Positions 1 through 13,500 of a stretch of DNA of 64,000 bases are shown piece after piece. Positions within the stretch are counted from its first letter, which is position 1; each line of letters begins with the position of its first letter. A program made the position numbers and the translations under genes. Below the pieces are notes generated by a model that was given only the letters and a program-made list of their open reading frames with translations, ran no database searches and was not told the origin of the DNA. This DNA comes from Symbiodinium natans (lineage: Eukaryota > Sar > Dinophyceae > Suessiales > Symbiodiniaceae): the NCBI GenBank assembly GCA_905221605.1, contig CAJNDS010002472.1:1-64000 (forward strand). Reading direction: 5' to 3'.

Positions 1-2434
1 TCGGAAGGAAAAATGAATTATCCCCTCTGAATTGTCCGCACTACAAGCAACCAAAGCCTTCCCCGCCACCCCGGCCCTTGCACCTCTCAAGCAATCTCAG
101 TCTCTGGTTGTCCCCCCCCCCGCCCCCACAACCTGTAGGTAGGTATGAGGATGAGAGATGCCAAGGTTTCAACTTTCGTTTGGGGGGACGTAAGGTGGAC
201 GAGCCTTCTAGGTTAGTCGTAACATTTTTGGCAGCTGGCGGCTTCTGCAGCAGGTTCATTGGCAAAGAAACGTCCCACGAAATGGTGCGCTCTGTTCGCA
301 CTAAGAGCTTGCCTCAACATCTAACACCGCTACATCAGCTGGTGCTGCGCCGGTCTTTGTGCCACTTCTCGCTGGAGCGGCTGGGCCTTGAAAGCGGCGG
401 CGCTCAGTATGGGCAATGAAACTAACTAGTAGTGTTCGTCCGCTTGAGGCTAGCGGCTAAGAACAAAGGCCTCAATCCCGCGATGGGACTGTCGACGCAG
501 AGCCCACGTCTCATCGTCCGTTGTCCAAGGAGGCTCCTTCCGTGCATAGCGCAGCTCGCCTTGGATGGCTTGGCAGACTGCCCGTCACGTGGGCAAGACC
601 TTCGGATCACTGTTGTGTCACGTTCAAGCCGGATCTGCATCCCGCTCTTCTTACGCAGCGCGCTGCATCCTGGTCAGCACGTGCACATGCGAAAATCTAA
701 CAAAACGCAGTGTCAAGTCGAAACCTGGACACCTCTTTCATCTGTGGTGCTCACTGTGAGCTTCACGAAGGTTGGGCTGCGTTTGACTCGGCAGCGATCT
801 AGCAATTACCTGCCCGATCAGCAGCCAAGTTGGGCACTGGAGATGCGGGGCTGAAGGGCCAATACATTCAGTCGGCTGATTTTCATAATCCCAACTGGGT
901 GGTCTGAATCAAAGCCGCTGCTCTCCAGCGAGGACCTGACATGTGCACAAATTGCACCGGGGGTCGGCCTCAGCGGCAACTGCGCACGCCACTCACGGAC
1001 GGCGACACAGTTTTGGTGGCCTGCATTGCGTGTAGGCAGCGCGCCTACTGCTAGCGTCCAGGAAGGCAGGGACGAGTCTCTGGAGCCACAATCTGCCTCA
1101 ACTTCCCACAGCAGCAGCCGACTAGCTGCTGTCTGACAGGTGCTGAAAGCTCAAAAGCCTTGGGCACAACTGTGCATGGGCACGCCAACTGCCGGACGAA
1201 GGCTCACCAGGCCATTCCGGCCTCGAACCTGGCTAGATTTGGGCTCCACCGGCCTTGGTGAACGAGTCGCTTCATGAGGCCCGAAGACCCCGGCACTGTC
1301 CGGTGAAATTTCGGAACCTCCTGACGTTCAGACCACGCCGTCGCAGACAATTCTTGCAGATCGTTCCAGTGCCGCACGTGTCGGTGCACAGTAGGATAGA
1401 AACTTTGGTGGGGGAAGCCGGCGCGCATGGATCAGACAAAGCTCTGGCCTTTGAGTCGATGCATTGATGCAACATCTGTTTCGAGCTTATTGAGTTTACG
1501 GTCGCGCGTGTGGCGTGCACGTGGGCTAATTGCGAGAGAAAGCTTTGAGGCACCAGCAAGGGTGCGATTCCTGTCCTTGGGCTATGTAGACAATAAACTA
1601 CATGTCAACAAGAACGCAAGACTCCCACCCTGAGTTGGAAATCGTGCAGAGAGGCCACCGCCCACGCCAGCGCTGCTGGTACAGGGCGCCTCTGCCCTGT
1701 GCGCATGCGTAATGAACACCCATGGGTCACCCATGATGGGTGCTGAACGCACGCAGCCTCGGAAAGAAGTGGTGCAGCCGAGAGTACAGTCTGGGCTGGT
1801 GGCAGCGCTGCGAGAGCTGCACAAGGAAGCAGATTCTACAGATGTTACTGCGTTTACTGCTCTTACTGCTCAGAAGGGTCTCAGAAGGGTCTCAAAGCAT
1901 GCCGCACCTACATCCAGGAAAGTCTCCAGAAGTGTGCTCGTCAAACTCTGGCTGGCGACTGTTGCACCCGAACATGGCGTCAAGAGAAGGCGCAAGTCAG
2001 AGGCATTGAGGCGTCAACGTCCCGCGACCACATCCCGGTAAAGGGAGCGGATACAAACTCCGGGACCAGGACGACAGGCGGGCAAAGATGGGCCACTCGC
2101 TCACCGGAAGGTTCTCTCGGGTTCCCAGGTCACAGCCGAAGAGCTCCGCGCTTGGCAAAACATCGGCTTTCGCGTTTCAGGTTTGAGGGCCAGGCAGTCC
2201 TTTGGACGACTTCTCCGTGGCCTTCCTGCCTCCGAACAGGAGGCCGCAAAGCATCAAAGGATCTCTGGCTCAGTGGTTTAGTGCAGGAGCTAGGGCTTTG
2301 GAGTGCTTCAGGGTCGTAGATGGGCCGCAGCATGCTGCAGCACACAGCTAGCTCCCAACCTGCTAAAAATGTCCTGTGCACCTCCGACTAAGTGGCCACA
2401 TGGCTCCCATGCTCGGACCTCCCGAGCACTATAT
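1..2434. other. Anonymous gene-poor stretch
   Basis: No protein family, RNA gene or mobile element is recognised here. Reading frames of 60-170 codons occur on both strands, but they overlap each other, often start at non-ATG codons and show no known motif. A short C-run lies near 111-124, and a small direct repeat (cagaagggtct, twice) lies near 1870-1893. Spliceosomal exons of a dispersed dinoflagellate gene could be hidden here and would not be seen by eye. Confidence 0.5.
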
Positions 2435-2935
2435 GAGCCAAGCTTCAAGCTTCGGAAGCATCCGGAAGCCCGCACGCAGGTCTCGCAGACCAGCTCCAGC
2501 GTCGGCCTCAGAAGTTCTCCGTCACGCCTGTGGTAAGCTTGCCTACACGGGCTCGCGAAGAAGCCTTCCGCATCCTGCCCGGCAAGCCGCCGGCAACGCA
2601 GCAACGCAGCAACGAAGAAAGCTGTCTCTGTCCTTGGCGCCCACGGCGTTTTCTGCCCCAGTTGCCGGGCTTACGGCTGAGGGCTTCGACAGATGAAGGC
2701 AGCGAGAGCGCATGTTCACACTGGAGCACGACTACACTGCCCACAGTGACTAAAGGCGCGAAGGCCTGCAGGTCCTGCAAGGAGAACAGCGGAGGAACTG
2801 AGGTTCCGGAAGATCCAGCTCATGCGCGCGGGCCCACAACTAGCTGCCGGGTGAAGCTTCCCAGGTACGGCGCTGCACTTTCCAGGTTCAGGGAAGACCC
2901 GCCTGAATCCTACAGCTCTCACTCCACCCACCTGG
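2435..2935. repeat. Dispersed ~500-bp repeat, copy 1
   Basis: The segment beginning around the aagcttcggaagcatccgga motif and ending just after the tcccaggtac motif is homologous to 6066-6620. The two share long stretches near identity, separated by indels and a more divergent middle. In both copies one plus-strand frame reads SACSHWSTTTL-TVT-GAKACRSCK; in copy 2 the next codon is a stop. That frame could be an exon relic with paired Cys residues, but no family is recognised. The pair is an old local duplication or members of a dispersed repeat family. Confidence 0.7.
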
Positions 2936-3769
2936 GGCCCCGACTCACGGTGCAGCCCGAAACACAGGCAAATTCGGCAGAGGGCCCCCAGCGCTCTGCA
3001 CCTTCACGCGGGGAAAGACCACAGCATATGGAATCCTAGAAGGGGGTCAGGCGTTAACTTCGGGGGCGAGCAAAGAACTCCGAACAACCAATGGTCGTCT
3101 CCCGTAGGCGAACTGAACAGCGGCTCTTTTTGCAGGGCAACAACGAGTCAACGAGTGGCGCTCACCCTCAGGGCGAGATTTGTTTGCAGGATTAGGGAGA
3201 AAAACGGTGCAGCTGTTTTTGCAACACTGAGGAAGACTGTCCAATGCGTTGCACCTGTCCTTCGTACCGCTGACAGGGTGCACCAATGAATGCAGGAGAA
3301 GCAGAGTTATAGTATCCCCGGCTTCAAGGGCTTAAGGTGTTTCCCGTAACAGCCGCCCTGGACATCCATTGAAGTCCCAGTCAGAAGTGATCACCGTATC
3401 CGCGTCCCCGTGGCCCTTACCGCAGCATCAGGGTGAGGAAGGCCATGAAGGCAGGATAGGCCGGCAGCCTTGCGACTGTGTAGACCAACCGGGAAGAATG
3501 CGATTTAAGCCTAGGCGGCACGTGAGACGATAGGGCGCGGATGCCTGGTCAAACACGCAGTGGGAGCAACGAGTCTTCCGTGAACGGACATGCCAATCTG
3601 CAAAGTCACAAAAGGAAGACGTAAGAAATGCCAAGCCCTATAGGCCCTATCCCACATCTCAACCCTCCTGTCCTACCGAACTCTTAGGATGAGGTGTCAT
3701 GATGCAACCTCAGTTCTCGACCCTTCGGGCTGTTGGGAGCTCTCTCCAGGACCGATGCTGACGCCTTGA

Positions 3770-4090
3770 GATGCGGACTCCGGACCGAACGAAAGGGCCT
3801 GGTAGCGCTCGCAGTCGCGGCTGCATCGGCTGCATGTGCTTTTCTCAAGATCTATCAACCCGCCTTGGTCAAACTCACAGCTTGCTCGTAGCATAGTGCA
3901 TCAAGCAAGGCTCTTGTGCCCATCGCGACCAGCTGACCACACGTAGGGACCGAAAGGGCCTAGTGGCCTAGTGGCATTCGCAGTCGTTGCTGCATGCGAT
4001 TTTCCCAAGATCTACAAAGCTGCTTTAGTAGGTTTCACATGTTGCTTGTAGCATGAGAACCTCAAGTGCATCTTGGGGCTAGAGGCTCCT
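3770..4090. repeat. Degenerate tandem duplication (~170 bp)
   Basis: Two adjacent, diverged copies share the order gaccgaa-gaaagggcct, a cgcagtcg-gctgcat block, tcaagatcta or ccaagatcta, a ttgct-gtagcat block, then ctcttgtgc or ctcctgtgc. The first runs about 3775-3925 and the second about 3945-4090. No coding frame is conserved between them. The evidence is visual alignment only, so the edges are approximate. Confidence 0.5.
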
Positions 4091-6065
4091 GTGCATTGAG
4101 TGATCATCGGCATCACCTGTGTCGTTCCTGGGCTGCACCTGCACGTGCTGTGCAATGCGTTGTCATCCGGCCCACCAGCCACTTGCAGTACCACAAGCCT
4201 GAAGCCGTGGGCCCTTCGCCGGATACCGTCAGATTCCAGCTTCTGCATCTATCCACAGAGCTTTCTCTGGGACGCTTTTGTGAAGACAAGCTGCGGCAGG
4301 GACAAGGTCGGGCGACCAGTCGAAAACTGACATCGCACGGCGCCCGCAGAAAATCGTCACCCGTGAAGTTGAACTGAAGGCCTTGTGCACAGAAGTGTCA
4401 GCGCACCTTGATGAATGAGGGGATTCTGCGGGACAAACAAATAGCGGATGCCTGGCAGGCTAGGAAAATAATCAAAGCGATCGAAAGCTCAGACCTCATC
4501 ACAAGTACTCCGGCCAGAGATGCTGTGCGCGTTTTCGAGTTTAAGAACAGGCACGGCTTGGATTTTGAAGAATGTGCAGTACAGTCAAGCTGCTAGCCGC
4601 AGGCGGTTGCTTTGAGGAGGGATGCATGTTGCTAGGGTGCTCCATGTAGGCGAGCGCATTGTGCCAGCGTCACTTCAGCGCATTGCCAATGCTATCAGAT
4701 GGTACTCGCACCTCTTATGACGAAGCGGAGCGAGAGATATCTCTTCGACACACCGGTAGCACAAGCTTCTGAAACGAATCGCTCGCCTTTCTTTTGCCGG
4801 GGCTCACAATGCGTCACGACGCCCCGAATGGTGCGGGTGATGGAACGGAATGCAGCACGAGGGAGGGAGGGTGGGATTACAAAGCAAGGAAGCAAGCTGC
4901 GATGTCCCTGCTTGAGTGGGACGGAAGTTGGCCAAGCATCGGACCCCCCAACAAGATCAGGCAAGGATGCGCTGTTTCCTGCTGCCCAAGCCACAACTTA
5001 CACAGGGCGCTCGTCCCCATCGATCGGCAAACTCTAAACTCTGGCACAGCCGTTGACCGTGCTAGAAGCTCAGGCAGCACAAAATCCCAACGCCCGTGGC
5101 CCTGCTCTTAGCCGTGCAGGTGATGGCCACCCGAAAAATCGATGGCCCAAGCTGCCTCGACCTTGAAGCCACAGTACCCGATGTGCAGCAGCGATGACTC
5201 CAGGTCAAGCCCGACGACAGATGTTTGTGATACCCGAGGTACCCTGTTCCAGCAAGCCAGGCCTGGGGAACGCACAAGTTGTCGGCCACCAGCTATGCTG
5301 TGACATCTCGTCTTTTCTGGGTCCATGCAGCCCAGTTCATATGGATATGTCGTTGTAGGCAAAGCGTCCGGTGAGCGCGTGGTTTGCCAGCGACTTGACT
5401 GCTCCCTACTTTGGTCCCGGGCGTAGTCCAGAATCTCCTTGGACTGCGGCCGCGGCATGAAGACTCGGAAAATCACGGACCACTGTGGAAGTTCATACGT
5501 CGAAGCAGCAATCATGTCCGTAGGGTCTCAGCAGAATCGCAACCATCCTGTTTAACAGCACCCCATGCGGGCCCTTAATAAAATTTGGCCGGGGATGGAA
5601 ATGATTGCTTGCGGCCAATGGAGTAGAGGTGCTCCCCTCCTGAACACGTCCAGCTGGCTTCCGTACGGCCATTGACCCTACTCGAAGCTAGGGCCCCCGG
5701 CCCGTACTGCGCATACATGCACATACAAGGCCACGCCTCCTATAACTTCTGAGCCAATGTGCAGCATTGAACTTACTCCACATCAAATTGGTAGGATCTG
5801 CGAAGGAGATCACAGATCGACAGGTTCTGCTGTGACGTCAATGCCCTCGCTGTTACGTGCCTTGGGCCCTGTATGCCCTGTGGACTTTTGCGCATACTTG
5901 TTCGGAGAAGCACCTCCCCCAGCGGCTTCGGTTCAGTTGTGGGTGAGACTTACGCTCACGCCACAAGATAAGGCCAGGAGTACATACGGGATACCTGGAT
6001 AAGGAAGCACGTAGCAGGCGGGTGGGGTGGGGCGAAGGGTCTTGCTTTGGACGCTCCGAGCGCCA
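4091..6065. other. Anonymous stretch
   Basis: I see no recognisable gene, RNA or element. The longest frames (minus strand about 5108-5515, 135 codons; plus strand about 4699-5037) carry no motif I can name. Confidence 0.4.
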
Positions 6066-6620
6066 TCAGCCAAGCTTCGGAAGCATCCGGAAGCCCGCAC
6101 ACAGGTCTCGCAGACTAGCTCCGGCGTCGGCCTCAGAAGTTCTGCCTCACACCAGTGGTGGTGCAGTTCGCATGGAGAATGCTCGTGCCTCCGGCATGCA
6201 CTGGCGAGCTTGCCTCACATGGGTCGCAGGATGTGGCAGGATGGGACGGCGCGATGGAAGCACCACTCGCACCGGCAACTCGGCAAGCGGCGGTCGTTGG
6301 CGGCCACGGTGCTTTGCGGTGTTCGTGGCCCAGTTGCCGGGCTTACAGCTGAGGGCTTCGGCAGATGAAGGCAACAAGAGCGCATGTTCACACTGGAGCA
6401 CGACTACACTGACCACAGTGACTGAAGGCGCGAAGGCCTGCCGGTCCTGCAAATAGAGCAGCGGAGGAACTGAGGTTCCGGAAGATCCAGCTCACATGCG
6501 CGGGCCCACAACTCACTGCCGGGCGAGGCTTCCCAGGTACTGTGCAGCCCCTTAATACGTTGTTCCAGGGTGGAAGGTCAGGGAAGACCCGCCTCCTGCG
6601 GCTCTCACTCTGCCCACTTG
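6066..6620. repeat. Dispersed ~500-bp repeat, copy 2
   Basis: This is the partner of 2435-2935. It has the same opening block (caagcttcggaagcatccgga), a divergent centre with about 60 extra bases, and a strongly similar 3' half containing cagatgaaggc and gttcacactggagcacgac. The shared Cys-containing plus-strand frame is interrupted here by a stop directly after ACRSCK, so if the family was ever coding this copy is broken. Confidence 0.7.
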
Positions 6621-9600
6621 GGTCAGCCAGTCACGACGCCAGGGTCTAAAGTGCTGAGTCGGTCGGGGGCCTCGCGGGCCCTCTTCGCCCTACTTGCCCT
6701 CTTCACCCTGGAGGCCCTTACGTCCGATTCCTCAGTCCGAAATAAGCAACAGACCTCATCAGACACGTTGACACTGGATCTGGCGCCATCTGGTGCATCG
6801 AGGGCAGCAGCCAAGTGACACCAGGCATTTTGCGGTCATTGCGTGGGTTGTGGGGCACCTATCGTAAGACTTTCAAGCCCGCTCGCATCGGGAGCGCTTC
6901 GAGTCGGCGAAGTCGCTCAAGGCAAGGGCTAGAGTGACTAGATCACAGCCTCTGTGCAGGGCTGTGCACTTGCCCTCATGGGGCCGTGAAGGTCGCAAGC
7001 CGTTCTCATGGGCTTCGGGGGCATCTCGAGGCACTTGGTTGACATAAGACGTAAATGGGAATAACATGGGAGGTGCGGAAGGCTACTCTCCTCTTGCACA
7101 AGTGGTGGCCTTGGTCCCTCAAGCATTGGCATTCGCCACGAACGACCGCCACCACTACAAGGCAGAGCATCCGAAAGGATACCTCCTCCGAGGTTATGTC
7201 GCTCAAGGCCAAAAGCTGCACAACTTCACGGGCAACCCAGCGCCGGCGCGTAGTCTGACAAAACGCAAGGCATCTTCTGCACGGTAGCTCGGAGGCACGA
7301 GGGTGTCAGCCTATAGGACAGCTGCTTAGAGCTCATAGAGCTCTCCGAAGCAACTCTGAGGCACTGATGGACTCCGTAAAACCCCACATTGTGAGCATTG
7401 CCAATTGGACAGCCGGACCACAGTGCGGATGCTCAATACAGTGGGGCCGCCTGGGACTGAAGGCTTGCTTCGGCGGCTTTGGGAGACGTTCACAATATTC
7501 GCTATTCTGCTACTCGGTCCCTGTAAGCCTGTGGTCTTGACACTTCGTTCGGCCCACGGTGACGATCCATCGCCAGCAGTGGCCGAGAGCACCTTCCAGC
7601 GAGCGCCAGGTGCAAGCAGCGGGGCCCCCGTCCTCGCATGTCCAGCTTACCGGATTCTTGGGCTCAGCTGTTTGCCTTCAGGGCTTAGCTGCTCAGATGG
7701 CTCGTGGCCGAGGGCCGGAGACGCGCATCCGCATACCTCCAGGTTTCGCCGCCCAGTACACTAAGCCATGCAGCTCACTGTAGACTTCTCCGACGCGGGA
7801 CACTGCTCTCACACACAGTTCATGCTTGAGTGCCTTTCAACAGGAGCCTCAGACATTGAAATCAAAACTTTCGCTCTCCTGACTCTCGTGGCAACATTAA
7901 TAATTTATGCACGGGAGCACCCTGAGCGAGGCAGAAGCCGAGCAGTGAAGAAACAAGGCTGCCTTGGCAGCCTCATGCGTAGCATCTTTGACAAAGCCCT
8001 CTCAGTGAGACTCCATATGGATAGGCAGCAACCCAAAACAAAGAACCTACACGGTTTTCCACTTGTCACTCGAAGCCTCTGTGCGGCTTCAGCCCAAATG
8101 CTGGCCGTGCATGGCGTTGCGCTCTGAAAGACGTGAGCTTTTGGCCACCTGCTCCTGGAGCCTGGAGTCCACACTCCTCCACTGGCACCTGGATCGATAC
8201 CCGCGGTTTTTTTTGGGCTCGGGATTCGGGGATTCATCAGCAGTTTACAGGGTGCTCTACTGGTGTTCTGTTTTTAGGGTGTCATGATGTGTCAGGTCAA
8301 GGACAAAGTAGTGATGATCACGCGTTGCTACAAGCCTGACAGGCCAGCTGGCACAGCAAAGTTACTCGCTTCTTCGTGGCGCGCTGGTTCCCGCAAGGAG
8401 GGGCGAAAGGGCTCCGGGCAGCAGGTCTATTGCCCAAGTCTACGTCCTGCGTCTTGGCGCTTGCCAGTGCGGACACACCTCTGCAGAGGCGGCGTGGGCG
8501 GCAGCATGCGGCACCACGAGACGAGAAGCGCTTGCGGAGCTTGGCCGAAGGAAGAGCAGCATGAGCAAAGCCACAGCCCGTGCAAGTCCATGCTGAAGAG
8601 GACACCATCTGATTCATTGGAAAGATTTGGGGATGGGACAAGGTCACTGAAAAGCAAGGACCATAGGAGGCGCCTCAGAAGTCGGGGGCTCTCAGGCGGA
8701 CGCTGCATCAAAGCCATGTTAGGAGGGTTTTAGAGGGTTTTGGAGGGTTTTAGGGTGTATTGCAGGCGCCAGCGCAAGTCCCAGGTAGGCCGCCGCCGCA
8801 GGAAAGCCTCTCAAGGCAGTGCTGTTACCACGGGCTGCGGGCGAAAAGCCGTGCTGAGTGCAATCAGCTTGCTACCCGTGATCTTCCGTGATATTCCAGG
8901 CTTCGGAGCGCAGCATATGTGGAAAGGTGCAGGTGACTGGAAGTGAAACCTGAGGGGCGTTGTCGAAGAGTGAAGGCTGCAACATTCCCTCCTCCAAACC
9001 TGAAAACTAAACCCTTTGGAAGCCTTGGGGCGCATCTTGGCGCCGATGCCTCTTGAAGGATCAACTTCGTGCCCAGGTCCAATAGGTCCAATGCCTTCCG
9101 GAGCTTTCAGCCATTTCGGCCTGCGAGCTGTCATGGGGAGTCTCTGACATGTCTATGATGCTAGGTGGTCGGAACAGGAAGATGCTCCCCAAGAACGTTC
9201 GCAAGAGCCATTCTGCGAGTTGATGCTGCGCAACGCAATGCCCCAAGCAGTTCCTGAGATCAGAAAGTGCCAGGTTTCGAAGACCACTCAAGTCCAAACG
9301 AAAACTTCAGCATTGGCATCTCTCTGCGAGGCTCTTGTTGGCCTGGTCTTGCCAGATGCTTCGCGGACAGACTCCCACCCCATTCGGCTGCCGTCAATAC
9401 CCTCGTCAGCCTCGTCAGCTGGCGTCCATGCATGGTGCAGGTCGCCTCGACTTCCCCCGGTCGTCAGGCTCGGCCACAAGCAACGCTCTGCGTACACTGA
9501 ATTGGCTTCCGCATGCTGCGGTGAGAATGGTGGTTGGCACCAGGCTGAACGCAAAGAGCCTTCCTTTCCTGCTCTGCCTTAAGGGCACATCCGATGCTCG

Positions 9601-11455
9601 TTTGCTGTGTTGTGATTGACCGGTTCTAGGGTTGAGGTTCAGGGCTTGCGCAACAAGATGATAAGTTGCGCCCGACGCTTGAAACGACCTTTGCCGCACG
9701 GCACTAGGCACTTAGGAAGACACCTTGGCAGCTACACCTTGGCCGCAAACTGACCAGTGCGGCGCACTCCCGCACTTTGCCCTATGACGCTACGACGTGC
9801 ACTTGCCGCGCATGAAGCTTAAGCCCCCGGACGCCTTTTCCACATGGGCCACATGTTTACCCCTCAACACATAGATGGTTGATTCATCGCCATGGGCAAC
9901 GACCCAAACAGCAAGCACCAAAGACTTTGCTGAAGCAACCTGGACGATTTTGATCTGGGACCAAGCTCCCGAGGTTCAGCAATTGCCTTGGCAGTAAGCT
10001 GACCGCGACTCGGCAACCGAGAAGCAGAAACTTGTTCGGTAGTTAATCCTCATAGTGCTCCTCTGCCCCAGCAGACTTGCAACGTGCACGACAAATTTGC
10101 AAGCTTTGCCGGCCCTTTCTGAACACATAAAATGTTGGGACCCTTGACAGCCTTGACATTCTCGCCTCGGGCCGCAATCTTTCCATTATGTCGGGCAGCG
10201 ACCCAATCAGTATGCGAAAGAGACCACGCTGCAACGCACAGCGGGCTGACGGATCGTCATGCGTTCTCCGGGTCGTGGGCCTACAAGCTAGGGCAGCAGC
10301 TCCAGCATCACCAGGCCTACGTCGCGTTATGTTGCTCATGAGCTTCGACTCGAAGGCTGCAAAGGCCTCACATTATTCACCCGGGAGTGCTACGCTCCGA
10401 TCCGAGCATCCCTCACAGTTCGACCTGGGACTGCCTTCGGCTTTCTCGGAATGTCACGGAACTGGCAGAGACTTCTGAGGCTTTTCGCTGGGCCTCCAAG
10501 CTAGCAGGCCAGTGGGCCCCCAGGTAAGAAGCTGCACCCTGGCACCTGGCCATGACGGTCATAAACCGCATTCTACAACTTACACACTGTGCCTTGATCC
10601 CTATCATATGCCCCCTGGAACGCCAGACCATGCTGGGAACATTGTGGAACTTATTCGCCTCAACTGGACACCACCCCCCCGTACCCCCCTCGGGCCCCTC
10701 AGACACCTGCTGGCCCTCCCCTTAAGACCCCCCCCCGTGGACCCCCCAAGTACTGTTCAATGCACAAGGTTCAACATTCTGAACAAAAGCAATGATGATT
10801 CGGCATTCGGTGTTGCCCGTGTTTACCACCCACTTGTGCAATTTAGGTCCGCAGCTTGTTGGGATTTTCATTCCGAGGTTGAGTTGTTTCACGCCCACTT
10901 TCGTTTCCGAGTTGGCTTCTCCGTAAATCGCCGTGCACATGTAGCGCATCATCCAGCTTCAAAGTTGCTGACTGACTTGCATATTTCTGCGTGAGAAAAG
11001 GAAGGACATGCACGAATCCCCTGCCTCTTACGTGGCTAGCTTCTTCTCCGTGATCAGCGCCACCATCTTGAACGATGCGCCCTGCACAAGGATCCATCGT
11101 TTAGGGTTGGAGACTTGTGCTTGAGGTCACATACTGCCAGCAAGCAGACCCAGGCCTCAGGCACAAAACGAACAGGAGCCCGCAATCCAGCCATTGCCAT
11201 TGGCTCTCCTAGTACTCCTAGTGTCTCACTGACTTGGCCCTGAGAGAACGGGCAGAGCACATCCGCGGGACCGGGACAACAGCAACAGCAGCGACAACGC
11301 ACCACAGCGGCAGCCCGATGCACTTGTGAGCAAGGTGCCGAAGACGGTCACAAGAATGTATTACGCATGTGGTTGTATGTGTGTACGTTTATATAGAAAT
11401 TGTGCATGCCCCTCCTCTTGGTTTCGCTCTTTCTTCGATCTTCTGTCATTTGTCG
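6621..11455. other. Anonymous stretch
   Basis: No gene is recognised in this 4.8 kb. Visible oddities are a degenerate run of gggttttagaggg/ggagggttttaggg at 8718-8757 that resembles decayed TTTTAGGG telomere-like repeats, and C-runs at 10670-10750. The minus-strand frame at 10722-10952 and the plus-strand frame at 7768-8127 are the most protein-like by composition, but they match nothing I know. Confidence 0.4.
8718..8757 (+). repeat. Degenerate telomere-like repeat
   Basis: About four imperfect copies of an 11-13-bp variant of ggagggttttag sit in tandem. The core TTTTAGGG/TTTTGGAGGG resembles the TTTAGGG repeat seen in purer form at 43.6 and 57.6 kb. The tract is short and could simply be a minisatellite. 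Confidence 0.4.
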
Positions 11456-11460
11456 AATAA

Positions 11461-12115
11461 CTTCAGTACTGGTTGCTTAGTACGCAGTGTTTGCCTTCCA
11501 TCTTGTGCTTTCTCAGTTCGTAGTTGTCATGCTTTCGTTCTTTTGCTCTTCTTGACATCGTTCTATCTTTCTCTGTGATGCTTCGGGACCGCAGCTCGAA
11601 AACTCCGGATTACGATAATGTCGAAACTGAGCTCCTGACCAAAACCTGTGCCATTGGAGTTACCCCGGGAACACTACGCACTTCAAGTGCTCCTGCCTGC
11701 AGGTCTGTACTCAAATCTTTGCAACTATTGTCAGGCAACGTGCAAGCAATCTGGGGCTCTTGGTGCCGGGTTAACCCTCGAAATCCTACTAGTAGCTGCT
11801 CTGACTGTCCTTACTGCTCAAGATCTTGCTTCTCGCTGACGACTTAAGCCCCGATCAGCAAAACGCCGAAACACGCATGCACCAGCTGAAGCAGTGGCAT
11901 TTTCTTTATTCCCCAAAAGAAAACCGCAGCATATCTCTTCTTCAGTACTGGTTGCTTAGTACGTTATGTTTGCTTTCTTCATTTTGCTTTCTCGGTTCAT
12001 AGTTGACATGCTTTCGCTCTTTCGCTCTTTCCATCTTGACATCGTTCCGTCTTTCTCTGCAGTAACATTCCGGAGCAGAGTATAGCACAGTTCGAAAGCT
12101 CGGGCTTGCGATCAC
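11461..12115. repeat. Direct repeat ~170 bp, spaced 479 bp
   Basis: The block starting cttcagtactggttgcttag occurs at 11461 and again at 11940. Each is followed by similar T/C-rich sequence containing ctttctc, agtt-catgctttcg and cttgacatcgttc. Identity decays into indels after about 170 bp. The copies are pyrimidine-rich and share no obvious coding frame. Confidence 0.65.
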
Positions 12116-12950
12116 TCAGCGGAGTCCGCACTGCATTCCCTGGAACGTGGCCTCTACTCATCTCCACCCGCTGTGCTCAGACCGACCTACGAGTAGTGAT
12201 TAGTACTCTCTGATAAGTTTTAAGGCCAAGTTTGAGACACTCTGAAGTTCTGAAGTCCGGTGAGACCCGGAATTCGTGGCGAAGCATCCGCCTCAGAATG
12301 TCTGTGTCGATACGGGTACAAACCATACTGCACAAGAGCGCCAACGGAGGTGCATCAGCCGGTGAGACCCGCCACACCCACAAACATGGAACCATGGTGA
12401 TTCAGTTGTTCAGCCCAAAAGCTCTTCGTAACACAAAATGCTGCGAGTGGTTTCCATTGACCGGGATCTTACCGTTCAGGATGTGTTTCCACTCGAGGCA
12501 GAGCTTTGATTGCTCACATAGCTGGGTCATCTCGATATCGATCTCAAGGACCTACTTCATGTATGCTGCATGCGTGTTTGAGGGGGGGGCGGCTGGGAAT
12601 GTCTGTCCGCCCTCTTGCCAGATCTTGCCAGGCCACCTCCCCACAGCCGGTTCTTTTCCGAGTGATTTGAGCCGCTGTGTGGCTCTCAAAAGGTCTCATT
12701 ATCTGCGGCACATGTGGCCACAGAGCTCTGCAAATTTCTGCGCCTCAGGGAAGCTAAAGCCGCTGGGACGTCAACGGGACGTTGCATCGTGCCATATTAC
12801 GTGCCAAAGAGGCGTTTCAGCGTATTGCTAGCGGGATCCCCTGCGTCGCAGCATGTGCGAGTGGTCTCGTTGTTACATTCCAACATTCTAAAGTCGCCGA
12901 CGCCCAGTCGTGCCACCGCGCTGGTGGTAAACGAGATCAACAGAGCAATG

Positions 12951-13215
12951 AGCAAAGCAGGCAAGCAGCACATGACCTGCAATGTTCACCATGCCCTGTC
13001 GGTTCCAGATGTCCCTGCAAAGGCATGCCTTCAAAGGCGCCGGGGCAATCGGGGGGGCAATCGAGCAAAGCCTGAGCAAAGCAGGCAAGCAGCACATGAG
13101 CTGCGGTGAAATGTTCACCATGCCCTGTCGGTTCCAGATCTCGGAATGTGCCCTGCAAAGGCCTGCCTTCAAAGGCCGCGCAAGGGCAATCGGGGGGGGG
13201 GGGCAATCGAGAGGT
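12951..13215. repeat. 124-bp tandem duplication inside copy A
   Basis: Two consecutive units begin with agcaaagcaggcaagcagca at 12951 and 13075. Each continues through gttcaccatgccctgtcggt, tgcaaaggc-tgccttcaaa and a G-run (7 and 10 G) embedded in ggcaatcg. The same pair is present in copy B at about 60658-60922, so the tandem predates the large duplication. Confidence 0.85.
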
Positions 13216-13500
13216 GAGGACGGCAATCGATGCGAAGGGAAAGGGCCAAGCGGCCAGGCCGCACAGATTCACCACACAATCCGTCAGGGCCGCCAAACGG
13301 CTTCGGCTTAGCAGGCTTCGCCGGTGGCGGACAGCGAAGCCCTCCTGCGGGAGCCCTCGATCTTGTGGACAATCTTGGCTGCTTTCGCCGCCGGCGACGC
13401 CTTCTCACCGCACATTCCCGAACTTCACGTCTGGAACTCGGCTGCTCGGTGACATGGGGCGCATGCTATTGCTCCACTCGACAAGTCACGGTGTGGATCG

